A DNA stretch of 64,000 bases. It comes from Psilocybe azurescens (taxonomy: Eukaryota > Basidiomycota > Agaricomycetes > Agaricales > Agrocybaceae). Shown piece after piece: positions 1 through 12,245 of this stretch (its first letter is position 1; the number at the start of each line of letters is the position of its first letter). The stretch is from NCBI GenBank assembly GCA_023853785.1, contig JAJIRX010000032.1:534643-598642 (forward strand), written 5' to 3'. The notes beneath the pieces were generated by a model, which worked only from the letters and a program-made list of their open reading frames with translations, had not been told where the DNA came from and searched no databases. Both the position numbers and the translations under genes were made by a program.

Positions 1-1822
1 GCATGCTTTCGTCGCCGTCGACTTCATCTTCGAATTCGTCACGTTCGTTTGAACTGGCGTTTGTCGATGGCACGCGCGAAACTTTCTCGACTTCATCTAG
101 AGCAAGTGCAATGTTCAATGTTAGCTCAAAGCAGACATTTAGAAATGTCCAGATTCACCATCGGCAATATCCATCAGCCCCATGACATCGTTCTCAGCAT
201 CAGAGTTTTCTACACTCTCCGTCCTATGACTAGTCCTTGATTTACGGGCAGTAGATTTCTTAGGGATGATTTCTTCTTCATCATCATCCGAGAGCACGAC
301 TTTCCTCCTGATACGCGTGCTACCTTCGGCTTTCGAAGCATGGGCAGCGTTCTCTAGGGGTTTGTCTCTCTTATCCTGCCCGACTGATGATTTTCGTTTG
401 ATACCTCTCTGCTAAAAATATGAATACTGTTGAATGTTGATTGGGCGGGAGAGCTCACAGTAGACTTCTCCTTTTCCTTATCTGGCTCCTTCTCTTCTTT
501 TGTACTCAACACGCTTGGAGCACGAGAAGGGACTTTGGAGGTCGAAGTTTTGGGCGATGGAACTTTTGAGGGACATCTGCTTTCTGAGGAGCATCGACCT
601 TCTGAGGCGCATCGGCCTTCTGGGGGGTCTAAAGTAGCCTTCGCAGGAGCTTTTGAAAAGAACATCCTCTTCGTCGTCTCGGGAGCCGAATCCTCCTGTT
701 TGACCTTCTGAGGGGCATCGGCCTTCTGAGGGGGGGTCTAAAGTAGCCTTTGCGGGAGCTTTTGAAAAGAACATCCTCTTCGTCGTCTCGGGAGCCGAAT
801 CCTCCTGTTTGACCTTCTTGACCTCTTTATTGTCCTTAGGTTTCGCAGGCGCGCTGAAGAAATTCATCAATTTCCCAGAAGCTTTGGGCTTTTCGGAAGC
901 AGCGCTAGATTTCTCCTTCGCCTCTGGTATGGGTTCGGGTGCCGCAGGTTGTTTAGATAAAGAGGGACCAGCAACTGGAGCAGGAGGTTGCATCTTTTTC
1001 TTGGCTGCGCCAACCTGGATTCCTGTCAAGAACTATGCGAGCAAAAGTAGACCGACAGCACGGACCTTGATCCCTTTGCCTACTATGCGCCCCACAGTAA
1101 TAGCAAATTCTGGACCTTTAGATTTATCTGTATTTCGGACAGACCCTGTAGCGTGGCAAAGTAGGCCAGCATCCTATGAGCCATGATCTTCGTTAGTACA
1201 ACGTATTAAGGGAAATGGACATTTGGCCTACATGCAATGGGCAGGGTGATAAACTATACACATGGATGGACGGGAAGTCGTCAAAAGGGCTTTAGCATCT
1301 ATATAGCAATGTTGCATTTTTCTGTTTATGGGTTGACAGAATATCGACACACCTTCGAGATCCCTTTCGTTCACAATCATTACAGTCGTTTGTGGCACTT
1401 CCTCTCCATCATTTTCTTCCTCTTCTTCTCCGGCATTCGTTGGCTGTGTGCTATCCGTATAATATTCCTTTTCCGAGTTCTGACTGTTTTTATGTCTCGC
1501 GTTGTCGATGAGGGTGCCGCTCAACATGAATGTCGCGACACATGTTTGTAATTGGTAGGGAGCATTGTGATGATACGTCGCGAGTTCACTGAATTGTGGC
1601 ATATTAGCGGAAAGAAAAACACCAGTTAATGCAGTCGTTACTTCTTAGCAGCATTGACATGTATCGCTAGATGTCTGCTCAGCGAACGAAATGTCACCTA
1701 ACGATGGTACATACATCAAACTATTCGCGGATAAAAGGGGCAATTACGAGAAAACTTACAATGTTCTTCTCAATGAATATTTGTTTAATGAGGTAGTCCG
1801 TAATAGATTGGGTCGACATCAT
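1..1822 (-). CDS. cdc27: DNA polymerase delta subunit 3 (POLD3/Cdc27), C-terminus off the window edge
   Basis: Non-catalytic subunit that links Pol delta to PCNA in nuclear replication. The start at 1822 gives MMSTQSITDYLIKQIFIEKN (exon 1760-1822), then an exon 1642-1697 reading VTFRSLSRHLAIHVNAAKN, then an exon from 1588 reading NELATYHHNAPYQLQTCVAT; this matches the winged-helix N-terminus of the Cdc27 family. Further on come an acidic stretch, QTTVMIVNERDLE, and DAGLLCHATGSVRNTDKS (about 1108-1160). The rest is a low-complexity Lys/Ser/Pro tail with repeated FFS-A-PAK motifs and an acidic DDDEEE patch near 270-300. A 47-bp intron is clear at 412-458. A PCNA-binding motif expected at the extreme C-terminus would lie outside the window. 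Oddities: a 108-bp tandem duplication with a one-base frame break near 730-736, and one exon junction near 1170-1240 that I could not place in phase. Confidence 0.86.
628..819. repeat. Tandem duplication inside POLD3 coding sequence
   Basis: Two near-identical units of about 80 bp begin at 628 and 737, both coding (minus strand) for a KQEDSAPETTKRMFFSKAPAKA-type segment. The offset is 109 bp. The homopolymer in front of the second unit has seven G (730-736) where the first has six (622-627). Removing one G would make the offset 108 and keep both units in one frame. Confidence 0.85.
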
Positions 1823-2211
1823 GAAGTGAGAAGTGAGAACGGGAATATTCTATCGCAAGATTGATTGCTAGTGCAATGTGCACCTTCCGGGTTCAAGCAG
1901 ATTCTCAGGACACTGGTAAGCGGGTCACGGCAGACGTGCATTACTGTCACGCGTCTGTGACAATGATCGCATTTCAAATTCGAAACTATGCTGTATAAAA
2001 ATAGAAACAGTCGGCAAACAATATGCAGGATAAACAATCAAAAACTGAAAAGTACTTGACATAGCGAGGTACGATAGCAAATATGAACGAAAGCAAAAAA
2101 CAAAGTGGTGTTGAGGATAATAATAAAAAAAAAACAGAAAACTTCGGAAAACATAAATTAATCGTGTGCAGAATATCATTTTTGCGTCATTTGTCCGTAA
2201 TGGGCAGATTT

Positions 2212-4313
2212 TCATATCCTCTGTGCGTCCCTTTCGGCTGCATATCGCGAGCCATGTTTCTGACGGTCAGCTTCTCTGGCCTTCATCCTTTGCTGCCGAA
2301 CATCCATCATGATTTGCCGGCCATATGGAGACATATCTGACGAGGAAGCGGGAGAAGGGATCATACCATCTATAGGGGGGGCGGAACATGGCGTGTTGTA
2401 CGACTGTACGCAGTAGCGAGCGCGATGCGATGGTATTTGAGCGGAGAGGGGTGGAAGGAAGCTCAGTCTTGACAGCAAGACCGAGCTGGTTCTCTTTTCT
2501 GTGACTACCAGAGGACGTTCTTTCGAGCTTCTTCGGTCGGGAAACATATTCGGGACCTGCCTCGCAGCTACCATATGAGTGTGCGGACGACTGAGAACCA
2601 CTTCTACGGTGGGTTTGTGCTCTTTTCGGAGGAGCAGGGGCCATAAAAGGGTCGGAAGGCGATGTCGGCGGTGAGTTAGATAATTCCACTAATGCAGACC
2701 GCCTACGGTGAACTCCGCCATTCGAAGACTTTCTCGGGGAGCTCGAGGGCCCCGAAGTAGTCGAGAAGGGCCATTGTGATTCGTAGATGGGGTCGGTGCG
2801 GTAACAATTACTTTCGTAGGACCATTCATAATGACCTTGATGGCATTATTATTGTTTTCCGGGTTGTTATTTAGAAGAGGGTTGGGTGTAGCGAAGCTAC
2901 CGGGTGCATGAAATGAACTTCTGGGAACAGTGCGGTAATCGTGGCTATCTTCAGAAAATGTAGAGCGAGGCTCCCGTCTAGATGGACTTTCCTCTACCAG
3001 AGACTGAGGTCGAGTGTTCCTAGGAGTATCATCGACGTGGGAAGTGGGCATCGCAGGGAAGTGGGAAGAATTAAATTGGAACCGGGGAGGATTACCATCA
3101 AAGCCGGAATTTTTACTGGGTGCATTCTCCTCTGAAGGTGTACTAAAACAGCTCGGAACTTCAGGGAGAGAACGATCCAAGTCTTCAGTGGGCTTTGACT
3201 GCTTTCCTTTTGTCAGGAACCCAAACACCTGCGAAGCTCTCTGAGGGGTACTCGGGTTACTGTTGCTGTAAGGGTGATTCTTCTGGCTAGCGTCCTCCAT
3301 GATTTCAAAGTCCTGAGAGGTCTCTATGCTCATGCTCAGCTCGACCTCCATGGAAGATATAGCGGGATTGTCGAAGGTTGTATTTACTAAGCTCCCATCA
3401 GTCACAAACGAAATTTCGGGCTCAGGAAGTTGCGTGTTAGAGGAAGCAGTAGGAGTCTGTAGAACCAGTGATGATCTGGATGAGGTTGCCTCAGTCTCAC
3501 TTAAAATATGACAGTAAGCATGTAGAGCGGTTAAATCAAGCTTGGCAAATAACCTACGCCAAAAATCGTTCGGCCCACGATATGTCGCCTTCGACACTGC
3601 CGCTTTCATTTCCTTCCCTCGAATTCAGGCTAGACGAAGCACCCAGGAGTTGGCGTAAAGTGGAGCCATTTCGGCGTACTTGTGCACGGCCTTCTTCGCG
3701 ATTGTCATTTGGTGTGTTTGGGGGACTGTTGGAAAATACGTCCGCAGCTAGTTTGCCATGGTCGTCATATAAATCAATGAGGCTGGCGACAGAAGGATCC
3801 GACCGTAGCCTGAGCACTCGACTATCATCCACGGGATGTAGAGAAGTCCGGTTACTTTTCTTCTGTGCTGCTTTGTCCGTGTTGTCGTCAGGTTCTTGGT
3901 GGGCGTCACCGAAATCCGTGGAATGCTTCCTTCGCCCATAGACAGTGACATTATATGTGCCTCGCTGCGTTACGCTGGCACTTCCCAGACTGATAGTTGA
4001 TGAGGCTGGAGTCTGTACGACCCTATTTATGGGGTGGGCTATATACTGATTTTAGCCTGGGTTGTGGGTGTCGAGACAAAGAGAACTTACGCAAAGGCGG
4101 TAAAGTTGCGTAATCAAGCTCAGAGGCTTCAACGTATCGCGCTGAGCTAGACCTCAGAAGACGGCTAACGGCGGCCTCATGTTCCTCATCTACGACGGGA
4201 CGTATTTCTGCCCATGGTTGCTCCGGCATCGGAGGGACATCTTGGTCAATTGGCGGGCGCTGTTTCTTGTTTTTCTTACTGCCAATAGAGAAAAGACGTT
4301 TGAGGAGCCCCAT
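2212..4313 (-). CDS. Conserved-looking Ser/Pro-rich protein of unknown function
   Basis: I do not recognise a named domain. The start at 4313 gives a basic N-terminus MGLLKRLFSIGSKKNKK, followed by QRPPIDQDVPPMPEQPW and a likely donor (GTAAGT) at 4085-4090. Downstream exons read RGTYNVTVYGRRKHS, then SLIDLYDDHGKLAADVF, then a long disordered Ser/Pro/Asn region (SPRKSSNGG, HRRRSALVELSNSPPTSP), and end SPYGRQIMMDVRQQRMKARE...ERDAQRI. An intron runs from the donor near 3554 to the acceptor near 3498. The body needs a frame change at about 2731-2745 (PRAPRE to KSSNGG) that no intron explains, and the first exon junction is not in phase by simple reading. The basic N-terminus with a disordered tail would suit a cortical or scaffold protein, but that is only inference. 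It is divergent to the DUF202 gene, with about 200 bp between starts. Confidence 0.6.
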
Positions 4314-4513
4314 TATAACGAGTGTGGTTGAAAAGAGAGTAGAGTGCCTATATAGGCTCTTGCATGCACGAGAGAAGGTTCGAGGTCGGTGATGTCCCAA
4401 TGCGGACGAGTTCTACTTGAACTTGCACCAAATACGTACAAGCACAGGAACGCGTTCTTTACACGTGATGAGGTGTCGACATCCTTTACTTCCAAGTTCC
4501 AACTTGCGCGACC
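4314..4513. promoter_or_regulatory. Shared divergent promoter region
   Basis: Only about 200 bp separates the start codons of the Ser/Pro-rich gene (-) and the DUF202 gene (+), so both promoters must lie here or overlap neighbouring transcripts. I see no convincing TATA box. Confidence 0.4.
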
Positions 4514-4940
4514 ATGATATCGCACATGGTCCCTAATACGGGGAGCACAGCAAGGGACTTCTGTATGCTGGAGCGCAACATACTCTCCCACTTTAAGCTC
4601 GCTCTTCTACTTTCCCTCATGTCGTCTTCTCTTCTTTTACATGCTCGACTCGTCCCCGGAGAACAAGATTCAGGTTCCGGTGGTGTCCCTCTCGCATCAG
4701 TCGAGTTTGCTGCTGCAATGATTGCAATACTCGCAGGGATATGGGAATACTACAGCGGTTATGCTGATCTGAGGCAAGCAAGAGCTTTTCTGGCTGCGGC
4801 AAAGTTTGTTTTTCCTCGTTTCTTTCGAAAACCCCCTATTCTGAACCCAGAGTTACTTCAGGCCCCATATGATCATGATGAGTCTTGTCGCTGGTGTTGT
4901 ATTCGGAACTTGTATAGTTCTTCTTGTGCAAGAGCGTTGA
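4514..4940 (+). CDS. DUF202-family small membrane protein
   Basis: Small integral membrane protein of the DUF202 (YidH-like) family; the domain also occurs in yeast Vtc proteins, but the function of the stand-alone fungal members is not established. Best model join(4514..4803,4862..4940), about 122 residues. The first exon has the family signature TARDFCMLERNILSHFKLAL followed by a hydrophobic segment, then VEFAAAMIAILAGIWEYY as the second membrane segment and RQARAFLAAAK. A 58-bp intron (GTTTGT...TTCAG) restores the frame to PHMIMMSLVAGVVFGTCIVL, the third membrane segment, ending LVQER. Without the splice the frame runs on to 5029 as unlikely sequence. The three membrane segments and length fit the family. 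Confidence 0.85.
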
Positions 4941-5451
4941 GATATTTTTTGCTGTTAGTATATTATTCTATCTGTCGCTTTCACACTGAGTATGATTACG
5001 TTCAGAGTTTGGGTCTACCCTGTCAATAATTCCTGTGAACAACCGGATGGCGTTGCGCTGATCTCCGTCCTGTCATTTACCTTTCGAACCTGTATATAAC
5101 TGTAAAAAGATGTAATAGTACTTTGTAAATACCCAAATGTCTGTAAATTAGTCTGGATCTACCCCTAGGAAATTTCAATTACATGTCGATACTTACAGTA
5201 AATCGATGGCGAAATCGTTGCAAGCTCGTTGGACAACGTAACGCCCGCCTTGCATCGGGGTGCAGATCCGGTAAAGCCATGAGCATTTTTTCAGGGGACC
5301 TTTGGGGAAAACGTGTTTTAAAAATGGAATCTATGATGGTTCGATCTTAATATTTGCTTTGTACATTCCCCCTCTTTATCCTCTACCACACCCTCTCTTT
5401 CTCTGTTCTGGACTATTCCCTTATATCTGAACGACTTATTACGAACTCTCT
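4941..5451 (+). promoter_or_regulatory. Intergenic region with pyrimidine-rich MTHFR promoter
   Basis: No coding sequence is supported. The last 90 bp before the MTHFR start (about 5365-5420) are strongly C/T-rich (CCCCCTCTTTATCC, CCCTCTCTTTCTCTG), typical of core promoters of well-expressed fungal genes. The 5' half contains the DUF202 3' UTR. Confidence 0.45.
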
Positions 5452-7657
5452 ATGAAAATCACCCAAAAGATCGAACAATCCACTAAGAACGACAAAATAT
5501 GGTGGTCGTTCGAGTACTTTCCTCCCCGGACTGCTCAGGTTCATTTTTTCCCGTCCTCATCTATGCTTATATGGCTTACTTGCATATCATCAGGGATTGC
5601 AAAATCTTCTAGATCGTATAGAGCGCATGAGAGCATTAGGGCCTGAGTTCATAGACATTACATGGTGCGTGGAGATGCGATGACCCCATCTTTCAAAGCT
5701 CATATTGAATAGGAATGCTGGCGGCAGAACCTCTGATCTAACGTCTGAGATGGTTAAAACATGTCAGGGTCTGATTGGTATCGAGACATGTATGCATCTT
5801 ACATGCACCAATATGCCGAAGGAAAAGGTCGACATAGCTTTGCGGGTATGTGTGTCGTATCGTGTAAACCTGGATCTCTCTGACCTTCGATCCGATCCTA
5901 TAGGACGCTAAACAAAGCGGCTGTAGGAACGTCCTAGCTCTTCGGGGCGACCCGCCTATGGGCAAGGAAGAATGGGAAGCGGTCGATGATGGCTTCGTTC
6001 ATGGCATAGATCTCGTCAAACATATCCGGCGTGAATACGGCGACTACTTCGACATTGCGGTGGCTGGTTTCCCAGAACACATGTCACTTTCTCAGGAAGA
6101 ATGCGACCGGGAGATCTCCTATTTAAAACAAAAGATCGATGCTGGTGTCAGCTTCATCTTCACGCAGATGTTCTACGACGTAGATCTGTTCATTAACTGG
6201 GTGAAGGCCATTCGTGCTGCCGGTATCACTATTCCAATTGTCCCTGGAATTGCCCCAATCCAAACCTGGAACGGTTTCCAGCGGGCTACAAATTTAGCGA
6301 AGATCACCATCCCAAAGCTCTTCCTTGACGCGCTGGAACCCGTCAAGAACAACGACGAGAAGGTTCGAGAGATCGGCACACGACTAGTCGCTGACATGTG
6401 CCGCAAAATCCTGGACGCTGATATCGGTGTCCGCGGGCTCCATTTTTATACTATGAATCTGGAGAAGGGCACTAAGATGCTGCTTGAGGAGCTAAATTTA
6501 GTGCCCAGAATTGAAACCATCAAACCTCTACCTTGGAGACAGGTAAGCATTATTTCTTGAAGCTCTTCAGACATATTTAAACCTTTGATCACAGTCTCTC
6601 ACACCTAATCGACGTCAAGAGACCATTCGTCCGATATTCTGGGCGAACAGAACAAAGTCCTATATCTCGAGAACCGAAAATTGGGATGAGTATCCTAACG
6701 GTCGTTTTGGAGACTCTCGTAGTCCTGCATACGGTGAACTGGACGGATATGGCGTCTGGATCAAGCAAACAGTAAGTTCGTCGAATCTATATCCCCCTTT
6801 AGTTTGCTCATATCTCATTCTTTTTCTTTTTTTTTAGAAGGAAGATGCGCTCAAGCTCTGGGGAAATCCAATCACGTTTGCTGATATCTCAGCATTATTC
6901 ACCAAATTCTGTACTTCGGAGCTGAAAGCATTGCCATGGTCAGACCAAGAGGCTTCAATCGAGACTTCCGTCATCTCGAAGCAACTGGGCCAAATCAATG
7001 AACTCGGATTCTTGACCATCAACTCCCAGCCGGCCGTCAACGGTGCGAGAAGCGATGACAAAGTATTTGGATGGGGCCCTAGTAATGGATATGTCTATCA
7101 AAAGGTAAGTAACTGAGTTTTCCTCCACAAGCAACGGGACTATGCTAACATGGGAGCTTAACTTTAAGGCTTACCTTGAATTCTTTGTCAACCCCACCCT
7201 CCTTTCGCTGCTTCTCACGCAGATCGAACGAGATAGCAATATCACGTACTACGTGATCAACAAACGAGGTGATTTGCGCACAAACACGCACTCGGATGGG
7301 CCCAACGCCGTCACATGGGGCGTTTTCCCTGGTAAAGAAATCATTCAGCCTACTATCGTAGAGGCAGTGAGTTTCATGGCCTGGAAGGTTGGTTATCTCC
7401 TAAACCCTTTCATATCTATTGATCCTGATCTGTATAAAAAGGATGAAGCCTTTGAGCTGGGCTCCCAATGGGCCAAACTATATGAACACGAGTCGCCGTC
7501 TAATAAGCTCATCTCCGAATTCATGGAAACTTCGTTCCTAGTTAACGTCGTCCACAACGACTTCCACGACCCGGATGCAATCTTCAGACCTTTTTACAAA
7601 GCTGGAGCTGAATATCTTTCATTGAAGTCCAATTCGACCGCCGTCAACGGACATTAA
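5452..7657 (+). CDS. met13: Methylenetetrahydrofolate reductase
   Basis: Reduces 5,10-methylene-THF to 5-methyl-THF, the methyl donor for methionine synthesis. Eight exons: join(5452..5538,5594..5664,5713..5845,5904..6542,6595..6771,6838..7104,7169..7387,7442..7657), 1809 nt, 602 residues, the usual size for eukaryotic MTHFR, with all junctions in phase. The N-terminal FAD barrel shows [50 protein letters not shown] and PIVPGIAPI. The linker has [13 protein letters not shown]. The C-terminal regulatory domain has [39 protein letters not shown] and HNDFHD. Expected location is cytosol. Intron 7 (7388-7441) is 54 bp with no stop, so the frame stays open across it. The sequence shows no frame breaks, unlike several neighbours. 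Confidence 0.97.
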
Positions 7658-7994
7658 AATCATGGCATCCACGACCATCACCACTCATCCTTGCTCTCTC
7701 AACTGTCCTTTCTCTCTCATTTCTCAGTCTCGGGTTCAACCCCCGTTGATCTGACTGTAGCCATGACCATGGGTCACCACCACCTCTCTCTCCTTTTCTT
7801 TGTACTCACATTGCATTCTTCGCGGTATTGCGAACTCATCATGACTTTACTCATACTCATATACTCTGCATCAACTGCATTTATCATATAGATATCCCAC
7901 GCGTCATCTGGCATTAGTTACATATTGGAATTATACATCTTAAAAACTGTCTTCGCTTTCACTGGCTATGGTCTGGTGGGAGATATTTCATAAT
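7658..7994. other. Convergent intergenic region
   Basis: 3' UTRs of MTHFR (+) and ELMO (-) meet here. The first half is C/T-rich, the second AT-rich; I see no gene. Confidence 0.5.
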
Positions 7995-10940
7995 TTACAT
8001 CAATTCAGAAAAGAAGAAATCGTTGTTCATTGGCGGCGGACCAGCAACAAGACCACTCGGGATTTCGACCATTTCTCCGGACAGATCTGCAACAAGAAAA
8101 AAGGTTGGATGACGATTGCTGGCACTGGAGAAAGTACTGACCAAGTAATTTAATCTTCAAACCTATCTCCGTGAGAGCCTGAACAAACCCTGCGGTCTCT
8201 TTGGATGATACGTGACCTCCATCTCTCCTCAACATGTTCAAACCATCAGTCCAGTCGGCCCAGCGCGACTGGTCAGGGGCAATCTGATCTGCCAGAGAGC
8301 CTTCGTGGGCACTAAGAAGTGAAAAGGATAGGGGAGATGGTACAAGACCCGAGGTTGGAGGTAGGTCATTCTGGTCGCGCAGAACATTGGGAGGAGGGGC
8401 ACAAGTTCCTGTTGCGATTTCGCTTATCATAGACATATCGATCCTCTCAGGCAGATCCTCGAGGCCGTTGCGCACAGGGAACTTGACTGCACTGTCGACA
8501 TAATGCAAATATTTAAGACCACTATCCTAAATACTAGTCAATATAATCACTCAAGGAAGAAGTTTTGATTTGATTTACCAGTCTCATAAAGCGCCACGGT
8601 CGGCCAGGCCTTCGTATCGCTTCGCGCGGTGATGATGCAGGAAGTGCATTAACAAACCAAGCACCCTGCAATAGACATTGAATTCGTTGTTGCCGGACAA
8701 ACTCGAAGGACTCTTTATAGAGTTTGGCTCGAAGATTTCTATTCGAGAATGAGCATTCGCGGATGGAGAAAGCTTTCAGCGTACCGGACAGGAATCTTGC
8801 TCAACAAATCATCTTCTAGTTCTAGTTCTTTCATTTGACGATCTCTAACCGCGCGATATTCGCACTCTATGAAATCGTGTTCGACTTCGTGCCAAGGACG
8901 GACATTTTCCCTTCGAAGAGCAACTTTGACCCTAGGGGGATAGTCAAAAGCGAACCGACGTTGATGATGACGAGCAGTACATACTGACTGCGAACCAAGG
9001 CCGCCACCCGGGTAAAATCGTCAGCTGCGGCGCCACTCGCTCCACATGCGTATGAAGAAATGAGTGGCTAATGCGTGCACTTTCGGAAAGTCCAAAAAAA
9101 AGGGCTGGAACGTCGTTGATGTAGAATCTGATTGTTAAACCATTGATTAGAGAACACTGCATATAAGATGACAACTTACAACCAGGGGCAAATATTGCCC
9201 AATGTTCAGAAAGTAATTCGACGACTTCGTTAGAAGCCTTGCCAATCGGACATCTTCGACTTTCTGGTCTGCTTAACTGTTCCAGCACGACCTGTACATC
9301 CCATCGTGACATGCAGTACGATCCAGAAATGATCTAAAATACATACCTTAGAGAAATCAGGATCACTTTCCACAAATTTCCTCTACGACCCAGAGAAAGT
9401 CAACGTAATAATTTACAACATTTAAGTTTCACCGCCTACCAAACAATATAAACCAAGTTGACCAACTTCACTGAACTCCTGAGATATATCTTCCGTTTCA
9501 AATCCAAGTTTCCTCCATTTCAAAACTTGGCCATGGTAATCGACTTCTTCATCAAGTTTGCTACAGGTCCAAATAACATGTAAGTCTTCAGCAGAGGTGT
9601 CATCATCTTCTGGATCAATTGGTGTCGTTTTCTTGCGATATGTAACTCGGACAATGTTGGCCTGGAAATCCAATATGCATGATGTCAAGTCCTCAATGGT
9701 GTGCAAGGACATTAGGCGCTGACAATCAAATGAGAATGCCATCATGAATCAAAGGTAGTTGAAGGCTGACCACGACGGCCTTCCTAACGTTCAGTCTTTC
9801 TAATTCCTTGATGAACTCCTCCCATCTTGCATCACTTGCGTGAGCGAGTAACGAGTTGATAAGCATCATACTATAGCAAACGGGTCAATTTGACGGGCAC
9901 ATATTATAACCAAACAAAAGAACATGCCTATACTGAGCCATGGCCATATCTGCGCTTCCCAGACGATTGACAACAGTTTCAAGCAACCCACGTTCTTTTC
10001 TCATTTGTTCGAAAACCACTTGAAATCCATAGCGATAAACAGAGCCCGGTTGAGGAGCTGGTGGCCCTCGACTCGATCCTGCTTGCTGCGTCCCTGGAAC
10101 ACTACTAGGATCTGCCTCTACCAACTTCTTCAGGATAGCAGTGGCTGGCCTGCAAACATTTATCAAGGACTGTGGCGACGACAGAATCTCCACGACCCTC
10201 AAGATGAAATCATCCGATAGACTTGCCCAGCCATATTCCAGCTCCATAAGGTTTTGCATTGCCGTGAGCGCGTACTGAGGATTATGGAGAATTATGTTAA
10301 TGTCACGCCTGTCATTAGCAGGATTAGCCATACGCACTGCAAGAGTATTTCCTGTGCTTGTGAATATGACGTCGACGAGCTCTCTTAAACCGTTATGATC
10401 TAAAAATTCACGGGCAAATGCCTCTTCCTAAGACTTCTGTCAGGTCAGTAGCCTGCATGGCGCAATAAAATACTCACTCGAATGAACTTTTGCAACGAAA
10501 AGAGTGTCAACCTGAAGTTTTTGTCATTCTTGTTCGTCAGTTTCTCTGCTGTTTCCCTTGCCTCCCTCGCAGGAGCGTTCACGAGTCTGTGCTAAATGCT
10601 CAATGCACGGGTCATAAATGACTATGCAATACACTCACTTCAGATTGACTTTATTCCTGATCTTCTTTCTCAAATTATCATTTGTCACCAATTCGTCCAT
10701 ATCATCCCTTAATGCGAAATGTTGATATGGCTCTTTGATCTTCAGATTAATGCAAAGTTGTTTCATGACATCGTCCACTGTGAGGGTTGGATCGATACGG
10801 GTGCGAACAGTTAAGCCGTCACCCGTAGTAACATTATTTGTGGGTACCAATGCGCCAGCTTTCGCCTGAGTGCCATTTCCAGAAGTCGACGGTCCCACAG
10901 AACTTCGCGTTCCGGACGGATTGTGACCTGAGGTCGACAT
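7995..10940 (-). CDS. ELMO/CED-12-like protein (armadillo-ELMO-PH)
   Basis: ELMO proteins partner DOCK-type exchange factors to activate Rac; in filamentous fungi they are thought to act in polarity and cytoskeletal control. The start at 10940 gives MSTSGHNPSGTRSS, then a ubiquitin-like stretch (DPTLTVDDVMKQLCINLKIK), an armadillo-like region (HNPQYALTAMQNLMELEYGW, FQVVFEQMRKERGLLETVV), an ELMO core with HTIEDLTSCILDFQANIVRV and RPESRRCPIGKASNEVVELL, and a C-terminal PH domain (IQCLLQGAWFVNALPASS, GRPWRFMRL, LHYVDSAVKFPV, RWADWTDGLNML). The last intron (ends GCAG before 8084) brings in EMVEIPSGLVAGPPP and the stop at 7995-7997. Small introns interrupt throughout; I did not fix every internal boundary. 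Confidence 0.85.
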
Positions 10941-12245
10941 GATTCAGAAGATAGTTAACTGGAGTAGTTCCAGATGTGGTTTGGCGAAAAGAAAGCAATA
11001 ATAGCTAAAGAAAGGCCGAGATACAGGTAGGATACATGATTTCTAACGTGTCTGCTCCCAATCATACAATATTCTAGACTCACTATCACTAAACTCGCGC
11101 CACGTATATTGCTGATTATGTAGGTGTATAAGATGGTCGGATCTAGGGAAAATTTGAGTCAGCATGAAGATTACAACAGTTGCAGTTGGTCAAAAGATAG
11201 GTCAGTCAAGCAAGATGGCGTCTTGTGCATCAGTTCATAGGAACAGATACTCCGACTGACGTGCAAATGTCGATACTAGTTCATCGTCCCAATAACCGTT
11301 CCGCTAGAGACAAACTCACGGGTATAGGTGTCTCTATGTAAAAAAAAAATCAAGGTATATAGGCAGTTCTTCTGATATACCTGCGTTGCAATAGAGAAAG
11401 AAGGGTTGGAATGGGAGAACCTGGTCAGAAACAGAAAAGAAAATCAAGCGAGGTCATTCATCTGCGACTGACTGTGGGAACATATATATCACGTGGTACG
11501 CAAACGGTACGTACGGGGTTTTTGCCGTTCTCCTAAAACAGTGTAAGAAAGTTCTTATGTAATTTTCGGCGTTTCAGATGTCATCGCGTCGGGACTGATA
11601 TTTTACGACGTTTTATAACCCAGGGATATTTAACTCGAAAGAGCGGACTTCCGTCCGCTATTACTTCGCCGAAGGAAATTATACTACGGCATGATATTTT
11701 AGTATTTATTACAAATTGCCAACAGTGGAATCCTTATCTACTATAACGAATTTCATACATGCAAAATACCCTGCCTTCGGCAGGTAACTGGCTCAATGAA
11801 CACCGCATAAAGCTTTTGCCTTGCGTGGCAAGTTCTCCTTGAGTCAGATGAGTGAAAGTACCTTACATAATCATTAAGATCTTCCACATATATGTATGGC
11901 TTTGAGCTCTTCCCAAAAATTATGTGTATTTAACTTGTGACTTCATAAAAGTTTCTTTTCCCCAACAGCCTCTTTCTCCATATTTTCAAAGTCCGAAGAT
12001 TACTACATAACAACTTTCTGACGTGGTTTGGTAGCGCAGCTACAGAATCAGGGCGTATTGGAGAAAAAGTTCGATAGCGCTGGTCGTTATTGATAACTGG
12101 GCATATTTCACACACACAAGGGACCTTCAAGGACGTGCCAGCCGTGATAAATCTGCGAATTAAACGTTATTTCACTCAATGTTCGACTGAAGAATGACTT
12201 CTTTTATTTATTCCGTTATTCTTGCATCCGAAATTGTAGCTATTC
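10941..12245. other. Intergenic stretch with perfect short hairpins
   Basis: No gene supported. It should hold the ELMO promoter. Between 11,580 and 11,900 the DNA becomes AT-rich and carries GC-rich perfect hairpins: 11642-11659 (7-bp stem AGCGGAC, loop TTCC) and 11770-11784 (6-bp stem CCTGCC). See the finding on a possible mitochondrial insert. Confidence 0.4.

Noticed and set aside
4862..5029. Longer DUF202 product running to 5029
   Set aside because: The unspliced frame loses the third membrane segment; splicing 4804-4861 restores it with an in-phase stop at 4938-4940.
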